64,000 bases of DNA from Marinigracilibium pacificum (GCF_012926615.1 NZ_JABBNU010000009.1:186001-250000), one strand, 5' to 3'; shown: positions 1 through 8,470, counted from the first letter of the stretch. The notes: generated by a model from the letters alone, not told the origin. Program-made: numbers and translations.

Positions 1-60
1 TTCTTTAATCCTGGAAATTATCGGACTTCGGTAAAAGCTCGGTATATCAAAACTTTTCAT
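1..60 (-). CDS. ispH: Partial CDS, probable 4-hydroxy-3-methylbut-2-enyl diphosphate reductase (N-terminus only)
   Basis: A leftward reading frame opens with ATG at position 60 and stays open to the window edge, giving 20 residues that start MKSFDIPSFYRSP and end RIKE. From memory this resembles the N-terminal extension that precedes the first cysteine motif in IspH (LytB) of Cytophagales, the last enzyme of the MEP isoprenoid pathway. None of the iron-sulfur cysteines lie inside the window, so the assignment rests only on this short extension. The frame could belong to another protein. It lies 44 bp beyond the monooxygenase stop, on the same strand. Confidence 0.4.
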   Translation of the reverse strand, partial: MKSFDIPSFYRSPIISRIKE

Positions 61-104
61 ACGTAATAGCTAAACGAGATTATGACTCTAAAGTTAAATT
101 CAAC

Positions 105-1244
105 TTAAAATTGTCGAAGATATTTTTTCAAATGATCTACAATTTTAGGACTTTCTTTTTGAATACTATATAAAATTCCACTTTTATAGGCATTAAACCC
201 TAAAAAATACATCCCCGGATATCTATCACCAGGAATTGCAGTATACGGATGCCCGTATTGATTTAAAAGTTTATCTCCACCTTCAATAAATTCTTCTATG
301 GCAGATCTGAATCCTGTTGCATAGATAATTGCATCTATATCTATCATACTTTCATCATCAAACCAGGCCCAATGTTCTCTCACCTTGGTAAGTGCCGGCT
401 TTACCTCAATCTTCCCTTCCCTTATGTAATCCATCGTCCCTTGATCAATCACCGGAGTTTTACCTTTTTTTCTAAGCATCTTTCCAGGTGGTTCTTTCTC
501 CAGGGAAAGGCCATAATTGCCCATATCATTATATAAAGACTTCTTGATTAGATTCCCAATAAAATCAACTATAAATGGAGGAAGATATTTATTTAAAACA
601 ATACTTGTATGCTGGGTAGGGCGTCCTCTGAATTCTAATGGGACAACATTAACAGGACTTCGTACCGATAGATAAGTTGTAGCATCATGATCAGATAAAT
701 CCATTGCAATTTCTGCACCTGTGTTACCCATTCCGACAACCATCACATTCTGACCTCGAAACATTTCTCCATTATGATAGCTACTGCTATGTATTTGGGT
801 GCCTTTAAACACATCAAATCCATCAGGCTTAGGGCAAATAGGTTTTCGATTAAACCCTGTACAAACAATAACGGATTTAGAAATCCATACCTTTCCAGAA
901 TTTGACTCAGTAACAAATAAATCGTCTTCTGATCGAACCACACGGATTACCTCCTGTCCAAACTCAGGTTTAATCCCATACCGAGTAGCATAAATATCAA
1001 GATAATCTGAAAAATCCTCTCTAGGGACATAATCAGGATAAGCCTCAGGAAATGGTAATCCAGGTAAATGTGAATATTTTTTTGATGTGTGAAGGCGCAA
1101 CCGATCATAATGATTCTTCCAACTGCTTCCAACTGACTGATTCTTTTCAATCATAACAAATGGAATTCCTGCTTGTTTAAGCAATGAGCCAACTGCAAGA
1201 CCTGCCGGCCCTGCTCCAATAATCAAAACTTCGGTTTCAGTCAC
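105..1244 (-). CDS. Flavin-containing (FAD/NADPH) monooxygenase-like protein
   Basis: The protein of about 379 residues opens with an FAD-binding Rossmann motif (LIIGAGPAGLAVG). It carries an FMO/Baeyer-Villiger-type signature around FKGTQIHSSSYHNG, a second NADPH-binding Rossmann motif (VVGMGNTGAEIA) and a late ATG motif (IIYATGF). This order is that of class B flavoprotein monooxygenases, which oxygenate soft nucleophiles or ketones; the substrate cannot be predicted. There is no ATG at the N-terminus. GTG at 1244 overlaps the upstream J-domain gene's TGA as GTGA, the classic coupled arrangement, so I prefer it over the GTG at 1250. The two genes are probably co-translated. The family call is firm; the specific reaction is not. 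Confidence 0.85.
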   Translation of the reverse strand: MTETEVLIIGAGPAGLAVGSLLKQAGIPFVMIEKNQSVGSSWKNHYDRLRLHTSKKYSHLPGLPFPEAYPDYVPREDFSDYLDIYATRYGIKPEFGQEVIRVVRSEDDLFVTESNSGKVWISKSVIVCTGFNRKPICPKPDGFDVFKGTQIHSSSYHNGEMFRGQNVMVVGMGNTGAEIAMDLSDHDATTYLSVRSPVNVVPLEFRGRPTQHTSIVLNKYLPPFIVDFIGNLIKKSLYNDMGNYGLSLEKEPPGKMLRKKGKTPVIDQGTMDYIREGKIEVKPALTKVREHWAWFDDESMIDIDAIIYATGFRSAIEEFIEGGDKLLNQYGHPYTAIPGDRYPGMYFLGFNAYKSGILYSIQKESPKIVDHLKKYLRQF

Positions 1245-2446
1245 AAACACATGTTTTTATATACTTCATAGGCTTCCTGGCTACCCAATGTCGCTGCTTT
1301 TTGAAAATCTCTGCAAGCAGCAGTAGGGTTTTCTTGTTCCAGATAACAATAACCTCTATAAAGATATCCATAGGGGCTTAGGTTGCGAATATAAATCAAC
1401 CAGCTAAAAACTTTCCGGGCACGAGTATAATATTCTTTTTGAAATAATAAAGCACCATAATTCAAATACACTTCTGCATGAAGATCAGGTACATTTCTTG
1501 GAGGAATCAGTACGAACCAGGCTTTACCATATATTTGCTCATAACTTTTCTCGATGCGATTTCTGGCTAATCGAAAATAGAATAGAGCCTTTGTAGTATC
1601 CTTAACATCCTCAAGGTATACTTTACCTGTTTTATATGCAACTGTAACTCCATCTGTATCAGCATTAGCCACTCTTTCAAGGGCCGCAATAAGGTCTTCA
1701 CGATCTCCAACTGCCTGCATACAGGTTATCATGTTATTACCTATTCTAATCAGGAATAACCCACCCTGATTTAAATACATTGTATATAACTGATAGGCCT
1801 TTGAATAGTTTTGCTCTTCGAAATGAAAATCTGCTCGCTGTGCAAGATATTTTAAAGCCTCTGTCCTTCTCCATTCCCAATTTATTGATAATCTGTCTTT
1901 TTCGGGAACTGAAGAAAAAGCAGTAAAAAGTGCTGTATATGACTCAGGAGAATCATACTTCATTGCTGTATCCATTGCCATGACAATGGGTTCAAGTTTC
2001 TTTTCAAAAAGATATTCTTGATACCAGTCATAACCAATTTTAGCCATGACAACGACAAGAAAAATAGCCATAACAAAACCAAAAGCATACATGGTAGCCT
2101 TACGGTTCTCCTCAGGAGTTAATTTTCTTCCGTTCTTTGAAAATGGATTTGGAGGGCGATATCTGGGGGTTGGCCTTACGAACTTTCGGCTTTGAGTATT
2201 TCTGCCCTGTTGTTTCCTTACCTCACTTTGATATCGTTGATACCTTAACCGGTCATCATAAATTTTTTTTGTCTCAGGGTTAGAAAGTATCTGGTAAGCA
2301 TTTAAAACATCTTTAAAGATTGCTTCTGCCTTAGGATCCGAGTTAACATCCGGGTGATATTTTTTAGCCAAACGCTTATACGCAGTTTTAATTTCTATTA
2401 AATCTGCACTTTCAGGCACTGATAATATTGAGTATAGCGTTTGCAT
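1241..2446 (-). CDS. J-domain protein with a single transmembrane segment and TPR-like C-terminus
   Basis: The 401-residue protein begins with a J domain (residues 2-66) containing the HPD tripeptide at residues 31-33, needed to stimulate the Hsp70 ATPase. A basic, proline-rich linker follows (about 75-110), then one strongly hydrophobic helix at 118-140. The rest (about 150-401) is helical and resembles tetratricopeptide repeats, for example around 315-395. It lacks the Gly/Phe and zinc-finger regions of DnaJ itself, so it is a specialised membrane-anchored co-chaperone. The J domain should lie in the cytoplasm, with the TPR part across the membrane if the helix spans it once. It is followed by, and overlaps, the monooxygenase gene. 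A terminator upstream separates it from the OmpA-family gene. Confidence 0.85.
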   Translation of the reverse strand: MQTLYSILSVPESADLIEIKTAYKRLAKKYHPDVNSDPKAEAIFKDVLNAYQILSNPETKKIYDDRLRYQRYQSEVRKQQGRNTQSRKFVRPTPRYRPPNPFSKNGRKLTPEENRKATMYAFGFVMAIFLVVVMAKIGYDWYQEYLFEKKLEPIVMAMDTAMKYDSPESYTALFTAFSSVPEKDRLSINWEWRRTEALKYLAQRADFHFEEQNYSKAYQLYTMYLNQGGLFLIRIGNNMITCMQAVGDREDLIAALERVANADTDGVTVAYKTGKVYLEDVKDTTKALFYFRLARNRIEKSYEQIYGKAWFVLIPPRNVPDLHAEVYLNYGALLFQKEYYTRARKVFSWLIYIRNLSPYGYLYRGYCYLEQENPTAACRDFQKAATLGSQEAYEVYKNMCL

Positions 2447-2490
2447 AAAAGTTAAACGAAATACCTTCCTCTCCTTATATAAAAATATAA

Positions 2491-2514
2491 AAACCCGGGA
2501 AAAGACCCGGGTTT
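2491..2514 (-). terminator. Rho-independent terminator after the OmpA-LamG gene
   Basis: A perfect 9-bp stem (AAACCCGGG / CCCGGGTTT) with a 6-base loop is followed, on the minus strand, by a T-rich run (complement of the A/T stretch at 2480-2490). It lies 32 bp past the OmpA-family stop codon and before the J-domain gene, so it ends the OmpA-family transcript. Confidence 0.85.
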
Positions 2515-2545
2515 AAATACAATTATCTTTATCTAACTTCAAAAA

Positions 2546-3910
2546 TTACAAATCAATAATCTTGAACTCTACACGTCTGTTTTCCTGCTTCCCTTCGTCT
2601 GTAAAATTATCAGCAACAGGCTTAGACTCTCCATATCCAACAGCTTCAATTCTGCTATCGGAAATACCCTTACCAATTAAATATGTCCTTACCGAGTTTG
2701 CACGCTGTTCTGATAAACGCTGGTTATAAGCATCCGACCCATCCCCATCAGTGTGGCCTCCGATCTCAACTCTCATTCCCGGATTTTCTTCAAATATTTC
2801 AATCAATCTATCAAGCTCAAATCTTGATTCATCTCTTAATGTAGCTTTATCATAATCAAAGAAGATATTATTCAATCTTAAAATGCTACCTACTTGAATT
2901 GGAACCAGATAAATATCCTGAATTATCTCTTCATTTGGACGATATGAACGTGTATCCAGGTTAAATGATGCCGGAAGATATCCCTTAGCTTTAGCATAAA
3001 ATGCATATTTACCACCTATATCAACCTGCTTTTCATAATCTCCAAGTCCGTCTTCTGTAACTGTAGTTCCTATCGAACGACCAGTCTTCAGATCTTCAAA
3101 AGTAACTTCAGCTGAAATAGGTGTCAGTGTATTTTCATCAATAGTTTTACCTTTGATCACCATTTTATTACAAAGAGCTCTTTCCTGCTCCCATAGGGCA
3201 TCAATCTCAGCAAAACTTAAACTTCTGCTCCACATCTTAATTTCATCGATGTAGCCTTCATAGGGCCTGTTTTGTCCGACTATCTGTCTTCCCAATTTAA
3301 AAGTAACATCAGACACTCCATTATAGCCACTACCATGTTGACGATCAATACGATCCATTTTTCCATCAACAAAAACACCCATCTTTCCTGATCGATTCCA
3401 CACTAATATTACATGCCTCCAGTCTTCGATACCATAGCGAGTTCTACCATAAACTCCAGTTTCATAGTGTTCTCCATCAGCAACAGTAAAGGAAATCAGG
3501 TTTTCAATATTAAAGAATGCGGCAAATTGATCTTGATGTTTGTCAAATGCCCATTTACCTAGAATAAGACCAAAGTCTTCACTATATAAACGAGTTGGCC
3601 TGAACCAAAAAGAAATAGTTAACCCACTTCTATTTCCATTCATAACCTGGTACTTATCATAGTATTCAATGTAATCATCAATTCCATCAAAATAATATGC
3701 ATTACTACCGCAACGGCAGGATTCTTCAAGTTTTGCCCCATATACTGTTCCGGTAATTTCATTACCCGTTACATCATCAGGCCCCTGATCTAATGGGAAG
3801 TGTGCTATTAAATCTCTATCTAAATCGATCTCCTGAGTTTCTTGTGCAGTCAAACGGGCAGGAGTTAAAATCAAAAAGCATAGAGATATAAAAAATACTA
3901 TCTTTCTCAT
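2546..3910 (-). CDS. OmpA-family outer-membrane/periplasmic protein with LamG-like domain
   Basis: The 454-residue protein has a signal peptide (residues 1-22, ending TAQ). A LamG/concanavalin-like domain follows (about 35-245, with FPLDQGPDDVTGNEITG near its start and IDEIKMWSRSLS near its end). A short carboxypeptidase-regulatory-like beta domain comes next (about 255-335). The C-terminal OmpA peptidoglycan-binding domain (about 343-452) contains the typical FFDYDKATL, GHTDGDGSDAYNQRLSEQRA and GYGESKP segments. The OmpA domain should bind diaminopimelate in peptidoglycan, while LamG and the regulatory domain may bind glycans or proteins. The gene is transcribed alone: a terminator follows, and the next gene upstream is divergent. 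Confidence 0.88.
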   Translation of the reverse strand: MRKIVFFISLCFLILTPARLTAQETQEIDLDRDLIAHFPLDQGPDDVTGNEITGTVYGAKLEESCRCGSNAYYFDGIDDYIEYYDKYQVMNGNRSGLTISFWFRPTRLYSEDFGLILGKWAFDKHQDQFAAFFNIENLISFTVADGEHYETGVYGRTRYGIEDWRHVILVWNRSGKMGVFVDGKMDRIDRQHGSGYNGVSDVTFKLGRQIVGQNRPYEGYIDEIKMWSRSLSFAEIDALWEQERALCNKMVIKGKTIDENTLTPISAEVTFEDLKTGRSIGTTVTEDGLGDYEKQVDIGGKYAFYAKAKGYLPASFNLDTRSYRPNEEIIQDIYLVPIQVGSILRLNNIFFDYDKATLRDESRFELDRLIEIFEENPGMRVEIGGHTDGDGSDAYNQRLSEQRANSVRTYLIGKGISDSRIEAVGYGESKPVADNFTDEGKQENRRVEFKIIDL

Positions 3911-4119
3911 CGCAAAAAAAATAAAGCTGATTTTTCAAAAAAATACCCTCAAATATAGTACAAATTATTAGCCCGGAATATGCAATATTTGCCAAAAACA
4001 TACTTGTATCGATATTTATAGGGCTCTGATCGAATAATCAAACAAAAAAACCTCAGATCATTCGGGCTTTTCTATTATTCAATAAAATTCGATATATTAG
4101 ACTACCAAACTTTTAATAT

Positions 4120-4527
4120 ATGATATTAAGTAACGAAAAACAGCTAAGGATTCTGATCGAAATTGCCAAATCAGATGGCGAACTTCACCCGGATGAACTC
4201 TCTCTAATAATGAGAATCGCAGAAGGTAGTGGCATCGATCAAAACAAAGTCAAGGAGTTCATAGTTAACCCTAAACCTTCAGGAAAGCTTGAAGCACTTA
4301 CTTTTGATCAAAAGTTCGAGTACTTGTACAATATCATATTATTAATGAAGGCCGACAAAAGGATAACATTTAAGGAAATCAAACATTGCCAGAATATTGC
4401 AAAGAAGTTAGGGTTCAACCCAAGTGTCGTTTCAGAACTATCCGCTCATATTTACAGTGATCCTTCCATCGCTGCAGATATAAACATGTTACAAAATAAA
4501 GCTAAAAAGTACTTGATTAATCTTTAA
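4120..4527 (+). CDS. TerB-family (tellurite-resistance-like) small acidic protein
   Basis: The predicted protein has 135 residues. The pattern IAKSDGELHPDELSLIMRIA followed by LMKADKRITFKEI resembles the two acidic helical repeats of TerB/DjlA-N-like domains, in which pairs of acidic residues can bind metal. No signal peptide or membrane helix is visible, so it should be cytoplasmic. TerB-like domains in Bacteroidota are widespread and seldom linked to tellurite; the role is unknown. The stop codon overlaps the end of the convergent aldo/keto reductase gene by 4 bp, and there is no room for a terminator between them. Confidence 0.75.
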   Translation: MILSNEKQLRILIEIAKSDGELHPDELSLIMRIAEGSGIDQNKVKEFIVNPKPSGKLEALTFDQKFEYLYNIILLMKADKRITFKEIKHCQNIAKKLGFNPSVVSELSAHIYSDPSIAADINMLQNKAKKYLINL

Positions 4528-5447
4528 GGAATATCCTGACCAATTGAAGCAGAATAAATCTCAAACCATTCCTGAGTAGTTAACTCGATATTAAATGCAT
4601 CCAGGGCATCTTTTAATCTGGATGATTTACCAGTGCCCAATACTGGCAAAATTTCAGCTGGGTGCTTTAGGTGCCAGGCAAGAATAATCACATCTAATCC
4701 AACATTATATTTCTCAGCTAATTTTTGAAGAGTTTTTCTAACTCTCACTACCTGATCATCAGAATTATCATCACTAAATATTGCTCCACTTCCCAATGGA
4801 GACCAAGCCATTGGCTTTAATCCAAGTTCTATACACTGATCTAATGTGCCGTCAGTCAAACATTCGGTATATAAAGGAGAAACCTGAACCTGATTTGTCA
4901 CCAATGGAAAATATTTATTCAGCATAGAAAACTGAGAGGGCGTAAAATTTGATACGCCGAAATGAATCACTTTACCTTCGTGCTTCAATTTATTAAAAAC
5001 CCCGGCTACAACTTCAGGATTTAACAAAGGACTGGGTCTGTGTAATAATAACAGATCAATATAATCTGTCTTCAAATTACTCAGACTGGTATTCACTGAA
5101 TTAATAATATGTTCTTCAGAATAATCATAAGACTTGATTTGATGCTCAGGCCTGTTTTCTGACACCATTTTTATACCACACTTGGTAATAAGCTGAATAT
5201 TGTCACGATTCACTCCGGAATGCTCCATAGCATCACCAAACAGCTTTTCATCCGTGTAATCACCATAAATATCTGCATGGTCAAACGTTGATATTCCCAG
5301 CTCGGCGCATTCTGATATGATACTCCCTACTTGTTTGGGAGAATATTTATGCCCCCAATGTCCCCATTTCCACACTCCGGCAACAAGCCTTGAAAGCTCA
5401 GGGCCTTCATTAGAAATAACTACTCGGGGGCATATTTGATGATTCAT
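4524..5447 (-). CDS. Aldo/keto reductase (YdhF-like)
   Basis: The 307-residue protein shows aldo/keto reductase motifs in the right order: the catalytic Asp/Tyr region DHADIYGDYTDEKLFGDA, the Lys in ITKCGIK, the His in LLLHRPSP, and the NADP-binding C-terminal segment GTGKSSRLKDAL. The family reduces aldehydes and ketones with NADPH on a TIM-barrel scaffold; the YdhF/YghZ-type subgroup is suggested by size and motif style, and the substrate is unknown. It starts 1 bp after the stop of the GroES-like gene, so the two form an operon. Confidence 0.88.
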   Translation of the reverse strand: MNHQICPRVVISNEGPELSRLVAGVWKWGHWGHKYSPKQVGSIISECAELGISTFDHADIYGDYTDEKLFGDAMEHSGVNRDNIQLITKCGIKMVSENRPEHQIKSYDYSEEHIINSVNTSLSNLKTDYIDLLLLHRPSPLLNPEVVAGVFNKLKHEGKVIHFGVSNFTPSQFSMLNKYFPLVTNQVQVSPLYTECLTDGTLDQCIELGLKPMAWSPLGSGAIFSDDNSDDQVVRVRKTLQKLAEKYNVGLDVIILAWHLKHPAEILPVLGTGKSSRLKDALDAFNIELTTQEWFEIYSASIGQDIP

Positions 5448-5448
5448 T

Positions 5449-5823
5449 TTATAAGTCTTCTTCTCTTTCTAACATTAATAATGAAGCCTGTGGTACTATA
5501 AAATACTTTTCATTCTCATATTCCAGTTCAATGGCTCCTTTTTGAAGAAATATCGCCAAATCACCTTCCTTTGCTTGTAATGGTATGTACTTAATTGATT
5601 CTTTTTCTCCCTTCCACAGCTCCTCTTCTTCGCTTGGTAACGGAATAGGATATCCAGGCCCCGTTTTCATCACATATCCGGTCTGAATCTTTTCTTTTTC
5701 TCGTACTCCGGGAGGGAGAAACAAACCACTGGCAGTTTTTTCTTCTGTCTTTGCCGGCTTGATCAAAACTCTGTCACCAACAATGATCAACCGCTTAAAT
5801 TTATTATCAGGAGTAATATGCAT
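5449..5823 (-). CDS. GroES-like co-chaperone with an insertion
   Basis: I place the start at the ATG at 5823 (MHITPDNKFKRLIIVGD), giving about 124 residues; an upstream in-frame ATG at 5865 would add 14 residues without family resemblance. The segment RLIIVGDRVLIKPAKTEEKT followed by ASGLFLPPGVREKEKIQTG matches the GroES N-terminal strand and mobile loop that contacts GroEL. GroES is about 95 residues; the excess is an insertion of roughly 25 residues (about 68-92 here, acidic, containing EEEELWKGEKE) in the middle of the beta-barrel, before GDLAIFLQKGAIELEYENEKY. No groEL is adjacent. It may be an accessory or specialised co-chaperonin rather than the housekeeping GroES. Confidence 0.78.
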   Translation of the reverse strand: MHITPDNKFKRLIIVGDRVLIKPAKTEEKTASGLFLPPGVREKEKIQTGYVMKTGPGYPIPLPSEEEELWKGEKESIKYIPLQAKEGDLAIFLQKGAIELEYENEKYFIVPQASLLMLEREEDL

Positions 5824-5886
5824 GATTAAAAGTTTTAAACCAGGATGCAAATTTAGATCCGGCAAACAATTTCATCAACATTTATC

Positions 5887-6456
5887 CTAATTTACATTTT
5901 TTGGTTCTATATCGTCTATTCGATGTGAGTTCTTCTTTATATATTCTTTGGCAGTCTGCTTAATTACAGGTCCGCTCAGCTGATTTAACAAATTATGCTC
6001 TTCCAGCGTAGCCACTATTTTCCTTATCTTGTCAGGAGTAAAAACAGCTTCATAATATGGCTTAAACTTATCTAGCTCACTATCATCAATAGAAACTTCA
6101 TTGATACTGATATCCCAGGCTTCGTCTAGAGTAGTATAGTCAGATTGACTTAATGCATCTACAACAGCCTTCATTTCGCTAACCTTAACTTTATCTATAA
6201 TATCTACAATTTCATCGGAAGAAACTTTCTGTGTTTCCTCCGGCATTGTACTCTTAACATCTTCAAACTTTTCAAATGTCGCCTCTATCTCCTTTTGTGC
6301 TTCCTTCACATCCATTTGTACCTTTTCAGGTAACAGAGTCATATCGGCTCCCTCAGTATCATTTAACTGATTCGCCAGCCACATCGGCAATACATATTGA
6401 TAAACTACAACCCCGACACACATCAGGAATACAGCAAAATAGAATAGCTTCTTCAC
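5887..6456 (-). CDS. Hypothetical membrane-anchored protein
   Basis: The 189-residue protein has one N-terminal hydrophobic helix (residues 4-29), which could be a signal anchor. A strongly acidic, mostly helical region follows (about 40-110, with heptad-like stretches such as VKEAQKEIEATFEKFEDVK). The C-terminal helical part ends KKNSHRIDDIEPKNVN. I do not recognise a family. It begins 7 bp after the stop of the signal-peptide TPR gene at 6464-7069, so the two are probably one operon with products meeting in the envelope. Coding appears real: the start context and codon use match the neighbours, and both sides are bounded by leftward genes. Confidence 0.7.
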   Translation of the reverse strand: MKKLFYFAVFLMCVGVVVYQYVLPMWLANQLNDTEGADMTLLPEKVQMDVKEAQKEIEATFEKFEDVKSTMPEETQKVSSDEIVDIIDKVKVSEMKAVVDALSQSDYTTLDEAWDISINEVSIDDSELDKFKPYYEAVFTPDKIRKIVATLEEHNLLNQLSGPVIKQTAKEYIKKNSHRIDDIEPKNVN

Positions 6457-6463
6457 ATTTTAG

Positions 6464-7069
6464 TTATTTAGTTATCAAATTACCATTTAATAATCTGTTG
6501 TAATCCGCACAACTCATAAACCCTTTTTCCTTGCAATAATTGCATGCTTTATAAGATTTATTCAAAGGCCCCTGACGTATAATCACTCCCTCACCAGCAC
6601 AAACAGGACAGGTTATAGTAGAATTTGGGTCAACACAGTCGATACTATTAACTTTAACTATTTCAATACTGTCTGTAGTAAAAACAGGCTCTCCGGTATC
6701 CAATCCATCTTTATAGGCATTTTGAGATTTTTCCAGATACTCTACAGCATCATAATAATCTTTTCCGGAAGTACCCTTTAATTCAATGTACTTACTCAGC
6801 CAGTTAATACTTTGTTTATATTTCCCCAGAAAAAAGCTATTCTTACCAAATAAATATGTCACTTCTGCTGGTAACACAGCCATTCCTTTTATGACTTCCT
6901 TCAATAGCTTATCTGCATCTTCATAACGTTCATCCTCAATAGCTACTTCAGCATCATCCATTTTTTGTAATAATACTAATTCGCTCCTTGATCTGACTTC
7001 CTGAGCTGAAACAGTTAAGTTTGCAGCAATGATCAGTAAAAACAAAAAAATAATTCTCTGCACAATCAT
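6464..7069 (-). CDS. Exported TPR-like protein with C-terminal zinc-ribbon cysteines
   Basis: The 201-residue protein has a signal peptide (residues 1-22, ending VSAQ). TPR-like helices follow (about 28-115: DDAEVAIEDERYEDADKLL, LFGKNSFFLGKYKQSINWL). Near the C-terminus it has CPVCAGEG and CNYCKEKG motifs, which look like two halves of a DnaJ-type zinc-binding knuckle; additional Cys lie at SIDCVDP and FMSCAD. A zinc knuckle on an exported protein is uncommon. No named family is recognised. It is the first gene of a probable two-gene operon with the membrane-anchored protein downstream. Confidence 0.72.
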   Translation of the reverse strand: MIVQRIIFLFLLIIAANLTVSAQEVRSRSELVLLQKMDDAEVAIEDERYEDADKLLKEVIKGMAVLPAEVTYLFGKNSFFLGKYKQSINWLSKYIELKGTSGKDYYDAVEYLEKSQNAYKDGLDTGEPVFTTDSIEIVKVNSIDCVDPNSTITCPVCAGEGVIIRQGPLNKSYKACNYCKEKGFMSCADYNRLLNGNLITK

Positions 7070-7171
7070 CTATTATTCACTCTAAAAGCTTCTATAATTT
7101 AAATAAAGTTATACGAAAACTAATGTTTCCTGCGTACTAGTAATAGAATAATATGTTAAAAAATTAAAATC

Positions 7172-7567
7172 ATGCAGCAAAAAGCCCTGATAACTATAAT
7201 TTTCTTAACGTTTTTAGCCTTTAATATTAATGCTCAAAGCTCTGGAAATTCACGTGATCCCAAACCAAAAGAGATTAGTGATGAAGAAGCTATAAAAATA
7301 TTTATGGCTACTCGAAAGTCTGAAAGCAGATTAATGGCGTCAGAAAAGTGTCAGGGCCCTAATGAAACTATCAATGCATATTATGACCGGTTAATCAGCG
7401 AACATCATATCCGTATTCAGCAAAATATAGAACAGAAAAAAATAACTGAAAAATTAAAAGAGCAACCAAAATACAGCGACCCTTCGTATTTTGGTCATGA
7501 CAATAAGCCTAAGAAAAGAAAAAGAGGTAAAAGGAGATACTGTATAGAATGCGGAATAATTCATTAA
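7172..7567 (+). CDS. Small exported basic protein of unknown function
   Basis: The 131-residue protein has a signal peptide (residues 1-22, ending NINAQ). A polar, charged middle follows. The C-terminus is very basic (KPKKRKRGKRR) and ends in a CIECGIIH cysteine pair. No family is recognised. The last 19 bp overlap the start of the LAS-type peptidase gene in another frame, which suggests co-translation and a joint role in the envelope. The gene is divergent from the zinc-ribbon TPR gene, with a 102-bp space between them. Confidence 0.65.
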   Translation: MQQKALITIIFLTFLAFNINAQSSGNSRDPKPKEISDEEAIKIFMATRKSESRLMASEKCQGPNETINAYYDRLISEHHIRIQQNIEQKKITEKLKEQPKYSDPSYFGHDNKPKKRKRGKRRYCIECGIIH

Positions 7568-8400
7568 AGCGAAAAAAAAGAAGTCCCAAAAGGAAATCTC
7601 ATAAAAAAACTAACAATAACAGCTACATGATGATCATTCATATCCTGATGATCATCTTTTTAACAATTTTAACTCAGACAGGTGGCTTAATCTATATTAT
7701 TGCCCTTCTATCAAGCAAAGCTTTAAAAAGAACAATCACTGGCCCAGTAACCTTCATACTTATTTATGCATTGTGTTCAGGTGTTTTACTACCTTGGTTT
7801 TCATCATATGGAGGAAGAGTGCCTTTACCTGTAGATCATCCCTACATCAAACCGGGTAATTGGTTTACTGTGATTTGCAATCGACATTATGTGGCTCCAT
7901 TAGTCAAACAGGAAATGGTTAAAGTGGCAGAAGATATTGCTCAAACAACTCCCGGGTATAAGATGGTTTACCTGGATGCAAACTTCCCATTCTTTAAGGG
8001 TTTTCCTTTAATTCCCCATCTTAGTCATAATGATGGCAAAAAAGTAGATATCGCGTTCACATACAATTCTGATAATAAAATCACTACAAAACTCCCTTCA
8101 ATCTGGGGCTATGGCAATTATGTAGACAAAAGTTATTCGCCAAATCAAGTATGTCCGGAATCCGGAACGAGCTACGGAATAACAGAGAAACTTCCATTTA
8201 CAGAAATCAATCCTGGCCTGGAAGTTAACCATGAAGTTAATACCAGAGTTGCCAATAGAATCCTTAAAGCCCAAAGAATAGAAAAAATATTTGTTGAACC
8301 CTACCTCAAGTCAAAGTGGAAACTAAATAGTAACAAGGTAAGGTTTCAGGGTTGCCATGCCGTTAGACATGATGACCATTTCCATGTACAGTTCAGGTAA
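7549..8400 (+). CDS. Membrane-anchored LAS-type (MepA/M74-like) peptidoglycan peptidase candidate
   Basis: The 283-residue protein has a very basic N-terminus (1-22) and two hydrophobic helices (about 26-54 and 61-83). A globular extracytoplasmic domain carries the LAS metallopeptidase fingerprint: H160-x6-D167 in SHNDGKKVDIAF and H277-F-H279 in RHDDHFHVQF, the latter very like MepA. These residues bind the catalytic zinc in MepA, VanX and related enzymes that cut peptidoglycan peptides. Cys residues at 110, 202 and 269 could form disulfides. Usual MepA proteins are soluble periplasmic; membrane anchoring is the odd point. It overlaps the small exported gene by 19 bp. Function is inferred from motifs only. 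Confidence 0.72.
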   Translation: MRNNSLKRKKRSPKRKSHKKTNNNSYMMIIHILMIIFLTILTQTGGLIYIIALLSSKALKRTITGPVTFILIYALCSGVLLPWFSSYGGRVPLPVDHPYIKPGNWFTVICNRHYVAPLVKQEMVKVAEDIAQTTPGYKMVYLDANFPFFKGFPLIPHLSHNDGKKVDIAFTYNSDNKITTKLPSIWGYGNYVDKSYSPNQVCPESGTSYGITEKLPFTEINPGLEVNHEVNTRVANRILKAQRIEKIFVEPYLKSKWKLNSNKVRFQGCHAVRHDDHFHVQFR

Positions 8401-8470
8401 TTTGATATCTGAGAACAATTAACTTTCAAGCCTCCAATTCTTTGTTTAAATTAGTCTAACACTACACATC

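Noticed and set aside
4021-4082. Imperfect inverted segments (TCTGATCGAATAATC and CAGATCATTCGGG)
   Set aside because: The pairing is broken by mismatches and lies between divergent starts, so neither a terminator nor a mobile-element end is supported.
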